Assembly: GCA_900754255.1 (NCBI GenBank)
Contig: CAAECI010000072.1
Location: 1-50,572 of the forward strand
Reading direction: 5' to 3'
Length of the DNA stretch: 50,572 nt
Source of the DNA: an uncultured Succinivibrio sp.
Lineage (GTDB): Bacteria; Pseudomonadota; Gammaproteobacteria; Enterobacterales; Succinivibrionaceae
In this document: positions 42,420-49,608 of the stretch, one piece after another
Layout: the number at the start of each line of letters is the position of its first letter
How positions within the stretch are numbered: the first letter of the stretch is position 1
Made by a program: the position numbers and the translations under genes
The notes under the pieces: generated by a model
Told to the model about the DNA's origin: nothing
Databases searched by the model: none
Seen by the model: only the letters and a program-made list of their open reading frames with translations

Positions 42420-42594
42420 GTGACTCAAATTTTGATCGCCTATGGATGCTATATGGATCGTCAAGGCAAAGGCTCTCATGAAAATTGGTACAGCCCCTGT
42501 CGCTAAAAGAAAATTTGTCGTTGCCTATACTATTCCTAGTAAACAAATGGCTAATATTTGCTTAAAACAAGCTGGAATAAAAGAAAAACTCTAA
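42420..42594 (+). pseudogene. hicA: Frameshifted hicA toxin
   Basis: From GTG 42420 the frame reads MTQILIAYGCYMDRQGKGSH then ENWYSPCR and stops. The next frame (+1) continues VAKRKFVVAYTIPSKQMANI then CLKQAGIKEKL, stopping at 42592-42594. Joined, this is a HicA mRNA interferase with the catalytic GSH (DRQGKGSH) and C-terminal LKQAGI. Removing one C from the CCCC run in the Ser-Pro codons would restore the frame, so this is either a one-base frameshift mutation or a sequencing error. Confidence 0.7.
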
Positions 42595-42767
42595 AGCAAT
42601 CCCACACAAAAAAACGTGAAGATTTTTCTATTAATCAGTGTTAGGGCTCCCCTTTGCTTTAGCCGGGGGAGGATTCCAACTTGTAGCTGGTCCTTTTCTA
42701 ATTCTAACGCAACTTATTTTTAAATTATTTCGTTGAAATTTTTCAAAACCGTGGTTTACTAACAAAG
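42595..42767. other. Spacer without gene
   Basis: AT-rich; I see no gene. CTCCCC (42647-42652) and GGGGAG (42666-42671) can pair around 13 bases but no T run follows. Confidence 0.4.
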
Positions 42768-42803
42768 AAGTTAGGACAATTTCGTCCCAAGTTCGAGGTA
42801 AAG
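42768..42803 (+). repeat. Direct repeat, left copy, upstream of ATPase
   Basis: Begins AAGTTAGGACAATTTCGTCC and runs to the ribosome site of the ATPase gene. About three quarters of positions match a copy at 44160-44196. AAGTTAGGAC and GTCCCAAGTT also form an imperfect inverted repeat, so it could be an operator. Confidence 0.5.
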
Positions 42804-42806
42804 CAA

Positions 42807-44081
42807 ATGGTTAAAAGAGATTCTTATATAAGCCGACTGATTAATAGTATGTGGAACGGCGATATAAAAGTCATTACAGGCATACGCAGATGCGGCAAGT
42901 CTGTGCTACTTTTTGACCTGTTTTTCGATTACCTTCTTTCACAAAATGTTTCGGAAGATCATATTCTGAAAATAGAACTGGATCAGCGAAAATACTATAA
43001 GTTCAGAAATCCCATTACGCTGTGCGAGTATGTAGAAAGTATAGTTCTAGACAGGAATGATGAAAAGTTCTATCTGTTCATTGATGAGGTGCAGTTCACC
43101 ACGAAAGTGGTGGACAAGGAAAACGGCGGCATTGAGGTTACCATTTACGATATGCTGAACGAGCTCAAAGCATACAAAAACCTTGATGTATATGTCACAG
43201 GCAGTAACTCCAAAGGATTGTCTAAAGATATTGCCACAGAGTTTCGCGGTCGGGCTACACAGATTCATGTGTTTCCACTTTCTTTTGCTGAGTTTTATTC
43301 TGCCGTGGGAGGAGACGAGCGAAAAACGCTGGATTCATATATGCTCTACGGCGGCATGCCGAGACTTTTAGCATTAGAAGATGACAAGGACAAGAAGGAT
43401 TATCTGACCTTGCTATACAGCGAACTGTACATCAAGGACATCGTAGAGCGGAACGGCATCGAACGCGAGGATATTCTGAATGATATTCTGGATTTTCTTG
43501 CTTCACAGATCAGCTCGCTGACAAATCCAACCAACATTGCAAATGCCATTTCGTCCATGAAAAACGAGAAAGTCAATCCTGCAATGGTTTCAAATTACGT
43601 GCAGTATATTATTGATTCCTTCCTCGTTTCAATGGCAAAAAGGTATGACGTCAAGGGAAAGACCTATTTTAAATATCCGAACAAGTACTACTACACTGAT
43701 ATCGGGCTTCGTAATGCTAGGCTGAATTACCGTCAGTACGATCCCGGTCATATCATGGAAAACATGATCTACAACGAATTGTTGCGGCGCGGATATTCTG
43801 TGGATGTCGGTGTGGTTTGTGATCGTACAAGCGACAGTAAAGTTCAAAAAGAGATCGACTTTGTGGTAAACGATGCAGACAGGAAAATCTATATTCAATC
43901 CGCTTTTTGCATGGATACCGATAAAAAGGGATCCTCAGAGTTGTCGTCGCTGATGCTTACCAAAGATTTTTTTAAAAAGATCATCGTCCGCATGGATGTG
44001 CCGCACAATTTTTATGACGATCACGGCATCTTCCACTGCAACCTGATCGACCTGCTGTTAGGACGGGTAGAATTGTTCTGA
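42807..44081 (+). CDS. AAA ATPase with DUF4143 domain
   Basis: 424 aa. An N-terminal AAA_14-type domain has Walker A GIRRCGKSV (residues 25-33) and Walker B FYLFIDEVQ, then VTGSNSKGLSKDIATEFRGR. The C-terminal DUF4143 part (about 190-400) contains RNARLNYRQYDPGHIMENMI, then YNELLRRGYSVDVG and EIDFVVND, which resembles a PD-(D/E)xK nuclease core (E-x-D-F-V). This family is widespread in gut Firmicutes and Bacteroidetes and is of unknown cellular role. GAGGT precedes the ATG. The codon style and repeats on both sides suggest horizontal arrival. Confidence 0.85.
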   Translation: MVKRDSYISRLINSMWNGDIKVITGIRRCGKSVLLFDLFFDYLLSQNVSEDHILKIELDQRKYYKFRNPITLCEYVESIVLDRNDEKFYLFIDEVQFTTKVVDKENGGIEVTIYDMLNELKAYKNLDVYVTGSNSKGLSKDIATEFRGRATQIHVFPLSFAEFYSAVGGDERKTLDSYMLYGGMPRLLALEDDKDKKDYLTLLYSELYIKDIVERNGIEREDILNDILDFLASQISSLTNPTNIANAISSMKNEKVNPAMVSNYVQYIIDSFLVSMAKRYDVKGKTYFKYPNKYYYTDIGLRNARLNYRQYDPGHIMENMIYNELLRRGYSVDVGVVCDRTSDSKVQKEIDFVVNDADRKIYIQSAFCMDTDKKGSSELSSLMLTKDFFKKIIVRMDVPHNFYDDHGIFHCNLIDLLLGRVELF

Positions 44082-44159
44082 CAAAATAACACAGATATTT
44101 ACGGGAAGTGATCTTTCGGAACCACCTCTTTGTAACAACACAGATACGCCATCATCGAA

Positions 44160-44196
44160 AAGTTAGGACATTTTGTTACCAAGTTTTCGATGAAAG
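44160..44196 (+). repeat. Direct repeat, right copy, downstream of ATPase
   Basis: Begins AAGTTAGGACATTTTGTTAC and continues to a GATGAAAG end comparable with the ribosome-site end of the left copy. No gene follows it, only short frames, so it may mark a lost second gene or an insertion boundary. Confidence 0.5.
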
Positions 44197-44230
44197 AGTT
44201 GTTATGTGGGTGTTAAATGAGCAAAATTAA

Positions 44231-44247
44231 AGGTTTAGGACAAACCT
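44231..44247. repeat. Third TTAGGACA motif in a hairpin
   Basis: AGGTTT-AGGAC-AAACCT: a 6-bp inverted repeat whose centre repeats the TTAGGACA word of the flanking repeats. The whole 44082-44387 gap holds no gene. Confidence 0.35.
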
Positions 44248-44292
44248 GAAGAGCAAAAATTGGTCATTTTAAGTGAGCACTGACAATATTGA

Positions 44293-44322
44293 GAATAAAA
44301 ATACGCAGGCGACCCTGCCTGC
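44293..44322 (-). terminator. Intrinsic terminator after the esterase-cupin gene
   Basis: On the minus strand GCAGGC (44322-44317), 6-base loop, GCCTGC (44310-44305), then GTATTTTTATT. Confidence 0.7.
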
Positions 44323-44387
44323 AGAATGAACTGCAAGATTTTCAGGCCGCCTTACAGATAAACGGAGCTTAAAAAGCAAACTGTCCG

Positions 44388-46766
44388 CTATTCACCGGCA
44401 TTTTTGGGAAAGTCATACCAAACAACTTTCGTATGCTCAGGATCAGCGTTTGCAGCTAAATGACCGAAGACATCACCTTTACTGGCACCGTGCCAATGTT
44501 TAACTCCCGGCGGACAAAAAACCACATCACCAGGTGTTAACAATCGAGCTTCTTCACCTTCAATTTGATGATAACCTATGCCGTCAGTTACGATAAGCAG
44601 CTGACCTCCTTCATGACTGTGCCATTTGTTTACCACACCTTTGTCAAAGGCTACATAATGTACAGGAGCCGTCTTGGCCGGGTTATCTTTCTCAATTAAT
44701 GAGGAAACGAATACATTTCCAGAAAAATTCGAAGACAAGAAAGGCTTATCGCCGGTTTCAAAAGTCATTCCCAGTACTTTTTGATCCCTTATTCCATCAG
44801 GAGCTAACTCCAAATGCTTATAATCGGCAAATTCCAGAGGTTCGGTAGCATGTTGGTACTCACTGTCGTAAATAACTATTTGTGAAAACCAACTATCCGG
44901 TGCAGCACCGTGCCAGTGTCTTACTCCTTCTTTTACCTTGACTATATCGCCTTTACGCAGGATCTGAACCGGTTTTCCTTCTTCCTGATAATACCCGATC
45001 CCGTCAGTTGCCATAACTATCATTCCGCCGTGGCGATGCCATGACGAATGGACTCCAGGTTCAAATACAATACTGTTGGTTACCGCAAACCCTGAACGGT
45101 CTCCTTTTTTAATCAGATTTTCGGTATAAACAGTGCCGGAAAAACGATCCGCCTCTACCTTTTTGCCCAACCGAAAATGCAGACGATCGGCGCTTGATAT
45201 CCTTTCATCATTAAACATACGATAAGCAGGATTGAGTAACTTATGCAATTCTTCGTCATGACGGTATCTTAACTTGGGCGTCAGATCCAACAGCATGGTA
45301 GCACCGCTGTCCTCGGTAAAAGCATTCCACTCAGGCATATCTTTTGCCGACGGGATCCCTGTTTTTGCAAAATTAGCCCAGACACTTCCCAACATGCTTG
45401 AAAGTTTTTCCTGTTGTCTGTTGCTAAAATGATGATTGAAAACATAAGGCAATTCGGCACCGTGATTAGAGTTACCGTATGTGAAGACATAAGCAAAAAC
45501 ATTGGCACCGTTTTGTCTTGCTTTATGAGTCATGATCTTAAGCAAAGGCAATCTGATGAGAGCACTGTCGACCATCTCAGCTTTCAGAGTTTTCTTATCT
45601 GGGTACGCTTGTATCAAAGCCTTTTTAAGTTCTGCCGTTTCTTTGACAGGTTTATTTTTAAAATAACCGCTCCATTCATTAAGATTACTACCTATCATTA
45701 AAGTCACGTCTTTTCCGGCAGCGGCAAAACCGTCATCTGTTACAGGATCGCTGGGCAGAAATTTTCCGTCGACTTCCGGTTCAAAATCCATACAGTAACT
45801 GTTCCCGAGAGCCGCATGGATCTTAAAATCATCTCCCGTTTGTTTCAAAGCAGCAAAACTGGCCTGAATCAGCTCATCTCTTGGCACCTCAGAAAGCTTT
45901 GCTATATCCTTAGGATCTATTTTTAAGTTTTCAAGTACATGCTCGGCAAGCCTTGCTCCGGCTTTTTTTGTTACAAAGTGAACTCCCATAGTTTCGGTAG
46001 CTCCGCTTTGTACTATCACTTTTGAAAACAGTCCTTTTGCATAAGGTGATGACATTAATGCCAAACCTTTTGCCCCGCCGCCTGATTGACCGAAGAGCGT
46101 TATGTTGGAGGGATCTCCGCCGAAAGCTTCAATATTATTTTTAATCCAGGATAAGGCATCTACAATATCCCAAAGTCCAAGGTTTGCAGAATCTTTATAT
46201 TTTTCTCCGTAAGCGGAAAGATCAAGAAAACCGAAAGCATTCAAACGATGATTTACCGAAACAACCACGACATCATTTTGTGCGCTCAAATCCGCCCCGT
46301 CGTACATAGACTCATTAGCAGATCCCAATGAAAAACCGCCGCCGTGCAACCAGACCATGACAGGACGCTTGGTACGGTTTCCGACCCCCGGAGACCAAAT
46401 ATTCAAATTGGTACAATTATCCGAGGTATTTTCTTGTTTATCAGTAAGCTCAAGTCCTGATATCGCACTTTGCGGCGATCGCGGTCCGTACTGATTTGCA
46501 AGTTTTATCCCTGACCACTTTTTAGGCTCGGAAGCTCTTACAAAACGTTCCTTGGCATCTGCATACGGTACCCCTAAAAAACGAGTGACGCCGTTGACAA
46601 TCTGACCTTGTAACATCCCGTAGCGGGTTGAAACTACGACAGACTCCGCAGTGTTTTGCTCTGAAACGTTTTGCGTTGACGTATTAAGACTGACCTCTGG
46701 AGCAGAGCATGCCGACAGCAAGGCTATTGCTAAAATCGAAACAACCAAACCTTTTGACATATACAT
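44388..46766 (-). CDS. Lipoprotein: type-B carboxylesterase fused to two cupin domains
   Basis: 792 aa. A lipoprotein signal ends in the lipobox LLSAC (Cys20; Ser at +2, suggesting outer-membrane sorting). Residues about 42-530 are a type-B carboxylesterase: oxyanion HGGGF (141-145), nucleophile Ser228 in FGQSGGG (usually GESAGG), Glu in GSNLNEWSG and His in NHGAELPYVF. Two cupins follow (about 550-650 and 685-785): HSSWHRHGGMIVMATDGIGY with GVRHWHGAA, and NKWHSHEGGQLLIVTDGIGY with GVKHWHGAS, each with the metal-binding His set. The cupins resemble those joined to carboxymuconolactone decarboxylase-like proteins. The substrate is unknown. Last gene of the minus-strand cluster. Confidence 0.85.
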   Translation of the reverse strand: MYMSKGLVVSILAIALLSACSAPEVSLNTSTQNVSEQNTAESVVVSTRYGMLQGQIVNGVTRFLGVPYADAKERFVRASEPKKWSGIKLANQYGPRSPQSAISGLELTDKQENTSDNCTNLNIWSPGVGNRTKRPVMVWLHGGGFSLGSANESMYDGADLSAQNDVVVVSVNHRLNAFGFLDLSAYGEKYKDSANLGLWDIVDALSWIKNNIEAFGGDPSNITLFGQSGGGAKGLALMSSPYAKGLFSKVIVQSGATETMGVHFVTKKAGARLAEHVLENLKIDPKDIAKLSEVPRDELIQASFAALKQTGDDFKIHAALGNSYCMDFEPEVDGKFLPSDPVTDDGFAAAGKDVTLMIGSNLNEWSGYFKNKPVKETAELKKALIQAYPDKKTLKAEMVDSALIRLPLLKIMTHKARQNGANVFAYVFTYGNSNHGAELPYVFNHHFSNRQQEKLSSMLGSVWANFAKTGIPSAKDMPEWNAFTEDSGATMLLDLTPKLRYRHDEELHKLLNPAYRMFNDERISSADRLHFRLGKKVEADRFSGTVYTENLIKKGDRSGFAVTNSIVFEPGVHSSWHRHGGMIVMATDGIGYYQEEGKPVQILRKGDIVKVKEGVRHWHGAAPDSWFSQIVIYDSEYQHATEPLEFADYKHLELAPDGIRDQKVLGMTFETGDKPFLSSNFSGNVFVSSLIEKDNPAKTAPVHYVAFDKGVVNKWHSHEGGQLLIVTDGIGYHQIEGEEARLLTPGDVVFCPPGVKHWHGASKGDVFGHLAANADPEHTKVVWYDFPKNAGE

Positions 46767-46891
46767 ATATAAGAAAATTCCTTAAAGCTATCTAACTTTA
46801 GTGTTGATCTGAGTTGATTGGATGAAATTTTTAAGCAAAACAGCCTTCATTTGAAAAAAACAGGGAGATCCGTATCTCACAAGAGATTTGC

Positions 46892-46923
46892 AAAAAAGCT
46901 GGCTCTTTATTAAAAGAAAAGCC
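46892..46923 (-). terminator. Intrinsic terminator upstream of the esterase gene
   Basis: On the minus strand GGCTTTTCTTT, TAAT loop, AAAGAGCC, AGC, TTTTTT; one arm has an A/T bulge. It separates the 47047-48117 hydrolase from the esterase-cupin gene, which must then have its own promoter in the 280-base gap. Confidence 0.6.
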
Positions 46924-47046
46924 GACGTCAAGCTCTTGTTTTTTTTCTCTCCGTAACCGTGCCGTTACCATAAGTTCTCTAAAAAATCTCAAGATAGGGA
47001 CGCCACCGAAATTTTTTTGTTAAATGAAGGCTACACATTACAAAAA

Positions 47047-48117
47047 TTACTTAACCGTGAGTCTATCGAGCTTTTTTTCATGCAGCCATTTTGAAAATAA
47101 ATTGGCAACATCCACATTATTTTTTTCTGCGAAGAGAAAATGAGAATTACCTCTGATCCCGACGTTGGGCAACTCGATCACCGTCACGTCACCGCCGCGA
47201 CGATTGACTGCATCTGCAAAATCATGAGCCAGCATCACGGCAGCACGCCAATAATCAGTATGGGGATTTTTTACCTGTGTTTTGGGAATAAAATCTCCGT
47301 AATAAATGACGATCGGATAATGTGTGAATTTCATAAACTGCTCTTCGCTTACTTCAATTCCGCCGGCATCTCCGAAAAATCCGGAATTTTTAATCGGATC
47401 GGGAAGTTCGCCTTTTGGGAAAGGGAACCCTGATCCCGGTTCGTAAGCGGCAATTGCCCTAACATTTTCACTCTGCATACCGGTAAGCCATCCCACTCCG
47501 CATCCTTGTGAATGAGTGATTAAAATTGCAGGACCTGATTTTTCAAGCACGGCAGACAGCGCATCGGCATTTACTTTTGCATTGTACGGAGCCGTATTCG
47601 GCGTCATCTGACGCATAAACTGATCAATTGAATTTGGATCCTGAGGAAATTGACTGCCTCGATAAAAATTTGGCCAAAGTCCCATACGAAATTGTCCGAA
47701 CCAAAAACCTTCGTCAGGTACAGCTTTGATTTCTCCGCTTTCTGTTGATTTGCCGGCTCCTCCGCGTCGCGGTTGATCCACCATATATACACCAAAACCG
47801 CGTCTTAAAAATATGGTTTTAAATCCTTCCCTGCCGTCAGGGGTGGTATCCCATGTTTTGGAAAACTGCCCTGCTCCGTGCAAAAACACCATAGGATATT
47901 GTCTTGCATCAACAGGTATCTCATACGATGCATAAGCATGATCTCCGTGCAAGGTCTGAGCTTCAGCTTTAGGATGATAAGGATCGTAGCTTTCTTTGGC
48001 ATCAATTACGCTTCCGCCTGCAGCAAAGCTTCCTTGAGACTCGATCACCAACGGAGCTGCAAAAAGTTCTATCGAAGTAAATAAAGTGATCGCAACTAAG
48101 ATCTTATTGAACTTCAT
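47047..48117 (-). CDS. Exported alpha/beta hydrolase
   Basis: 356 aa. Signal peptide KFNKILVAITLFTSIELFAA (cut near residue 20). The fold is marked by PMVFLHGAGQFSKTWDTTPD, VYMVDQPRRGGAGKS and the nucleophile elbow ILITHSQGCGVGW (Ser of HSQG). A late His is in RGNSHFLFAEKNN. Bacterial relatives are annotated only as alpha/beta hydrolase or esterase. AAGGGT lies about eight bases before the ATG. It follows the aldo/keto reductase by 15 bases in the same direction. Confidence 0.85.
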   Translation of the reverse strand: MKFNKILVAITLFTSIELFAAPLVIESQGSFAAGGSVIDAKESYDPYHPKAEAQTLHGDHAYASYEIPVDARQYPMVFLHGAGQFSKTWDTTPDGREGFKTIFLRRGFGVYMVDQPRRGGAGKSTESGEIKAVPDEGFWFGQFRMGLWPNFYRGSQFPQDPNSIDQFMRQMTPNTAPYNAKVNADALSAVLEKSGPAILITHSQGCGVGWLTGMQSENVRAIAAYEPGSGFPFPKGELPDPIKNSGFFGDAGGIEVSEEQFMKFTHYPIVIYYGDFIPKTQVKNPHTDYWRAAVMLAHDFADAVNRRGGDVTVIELPNVGIRGNSHFLFAEKNNVDVANLFSKWLHEKKLDRLTVK

Positions 48118-48132
48118 ATTTTTTTACCCTTA

Positions 48133-48984
48133 TCAGTGCTCAATATGACGTTCGGCAAACCAACGCATGATTTTTGGATCCTGATGTGAGAAGAACTGGC
48201 TGTTGCCCTGATCAAGGGTAGCTATTGCCTGAAGATCGTCTTCATCGAGTTCAAGCTCGGATGCTGCAAAATTTTCACGTATACGCTCCTCATGCGTACT
48301 CTTGCTTACAGCAGCCACTCCCATCGCATTAACCCATGCAAGCACAACTTGAGCAACACTGCAGTGATGTTTAGCTGCGACTAATTTCAACACGGCATTT
48401 TCAAAAAGCCCGTTACGTCCCTCTGCAAACGGCGCCCAGGCTATGGCTTTGATCCCAAGTTCCTTTAACCCCCCGAGCGCCTCTTTTTGCTGACAAAAAG
48501 GATTGAATTCCATTTGTATGGCCTGAGGTTTGATCCTTTGATGCAATGTAAAATCCATAAGATATGAAGGATAAAAATTACTTACACCTATGCTCTTAAG
48601 CACCCCCTGTTCATGGAGTTTTTCCATGGAACGCCAAGCCCCGTACACATCACCTGCGGGTTGATGAATCAAGTAAAGATCGATGTAGTCGGTTTTTAGC
48701 AATTCAAGAGAACGCTCAACCGCTCTTAACGCTCCCTGCTCCGAAGCATCCTCAACCCAAAGTTTGGTGGTAATAAAAAGATCTTTTCTTGGAATTCCGC
48801 TCGATGCAACGGCGTTCCCTACATACTCTTCATTTTGGTAAGATGCGGCAGTATCAATTGCACGGTACCCTGCTTCTAAAGCTTTTATAACCGACTGCTC
48901 GCATTGTAATTCGTCTTTAATCTGATATACGCCGAAGCCTTGTACGGGAATAAAAGTTTTCTCATTTAATTTTATCTTCTTCAT
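48133..48984 (-). CDS. Aldo/keto reductase (2,5-diketogluconate reductase type)
   Basis: 283 aa NADPH-dependent carbonyl reductase, AKR5-like. The catalytic tetrad is complete: Asp44 and Tyr49 in RAIDTAASYQNEE, Lys74 in FITTKLW, and His107 in YLIHQPAGD. SIGVSNFYPSYL and MEFNPFCQQKE are typical. ATG 48984 is preferred to the in-frame TTG at 48990. It starts four bases after the flavodoxin stop and lacks a clear ribosome site, so it is probably coupled. No signal peptide is seen, so it is the cytoplasmic member of the cluster. Confidence 0.92.
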   Translation of the reverse strand: MKKIKLNEKTFIPVQGFGVYQIKDELQCEQSVIKALEAGYRAIDTAASYQNEEYVGNAVASSGIPRKDLFITTKLWVEDASEQGALRAVERSLELLKTDYIDLYLIHQPAGDVYGAWRSMEKLHEQGVLKSIGVSNFYPSYLMDFTLHQRIKPQAIQMEFNPFCQQKEALGGLKELGIKAIAWAPFAEGRNGLFENAVLKLVAAKHHCSVAQVVLAWVNAMGVAAVSKSTHEERIRENFAASELELDEDDLQAIATLDQGNSQFFSHQDPKIMRWFAERHIEH

Positions 48985-48990
48985 AATCAA

Positions 48991-49545
48991 CTAATTTTCA
49001 ATAACCTTGTTTTCCTTAAGCCAGTCGTGAACTTGGACACTTTCTCGATCAACGCTTCCGAATACGGTAAGCTGAGTGCCGAGTTTTGATCCCTTAAGCA
49101 AGTTTTCAAAATCTTTACGGGTTTCCATCACTCCTCCGCCTCCGTGAGTAGTGGCAGTCAGAATGAACTTATCTTTAAGATCTACTGAGCGTATCCATGA
49201 TTCAACCGGCCCTGCGATGTGATGCCACCATGTAGGAGATGCGATCACCAACACGTCATATTTGGCCAAATCAATATCTAATTTCTTTATAGGACGTAAT
49301 ACACCTTCATCCATTTCTTTTTTGACAACTTCAGTAGTTGCCGTATAGTCCTCAGGATAAGGTTCAGTTGTTTCAATACGGAAAAGCTCCGCTCCCGTAA
49401 AAGCTTTGACAGATTCCGCCAAGCTTTTGGTGTTAACCCCTGATTTTGAGTAATAAACAACTGCCACATTGGATGCTGCATATGAAGAAGCGGCAAACGA
49501 CATTACCAAGGCAATTGCTGTTTTCTTAAGCAAATTTTTAAACAT
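48991..49545 (-). CDS. Exported flavodoxin
   Basis: 184 aa. A Sec signal peptide (FKNLLKKTAIALVMSFAASS, cut after YA near residue 23) precedes a flavodoxin domain. FMN phosphate loop YYSKSGVNTKSLAE; later loops SPTWWHHIAGPVESWI and TTHGGGGVMETRKDFE. Flavodoxins are usually cytoplasmic, so export implies a periplasmic electron carrier or FMN-dependent enzyme. The lone Trp-Trp-His in the 60s loop is like Flavodoxin_4 members found near aldo/keto reductases. Redox partner is unknown. Confidence 0.85.
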   Translation of the reverse strand: MFKNLLKKTAIALVMSFAASSYAASNVAVVYYSKSGVNTKSLAESVKAFTGAELFRIETTEPYPEDYTATTEVVKKEMDEGVLRPIKKLDIDLAKYDVLVIASPTWWHHIAGPVESWIRSVDLKDKFILTATTHGGGGVMETRKDFENLLKGSKLGTQLTVFGSVDRESVQVHDWLKENKVIEN

Positions 49546-49608
49546 ATTTTATTCATTTAACAGTTAATATTGACTATATAAGATAATATCTATATCAAAA
49601 TAAAATTA

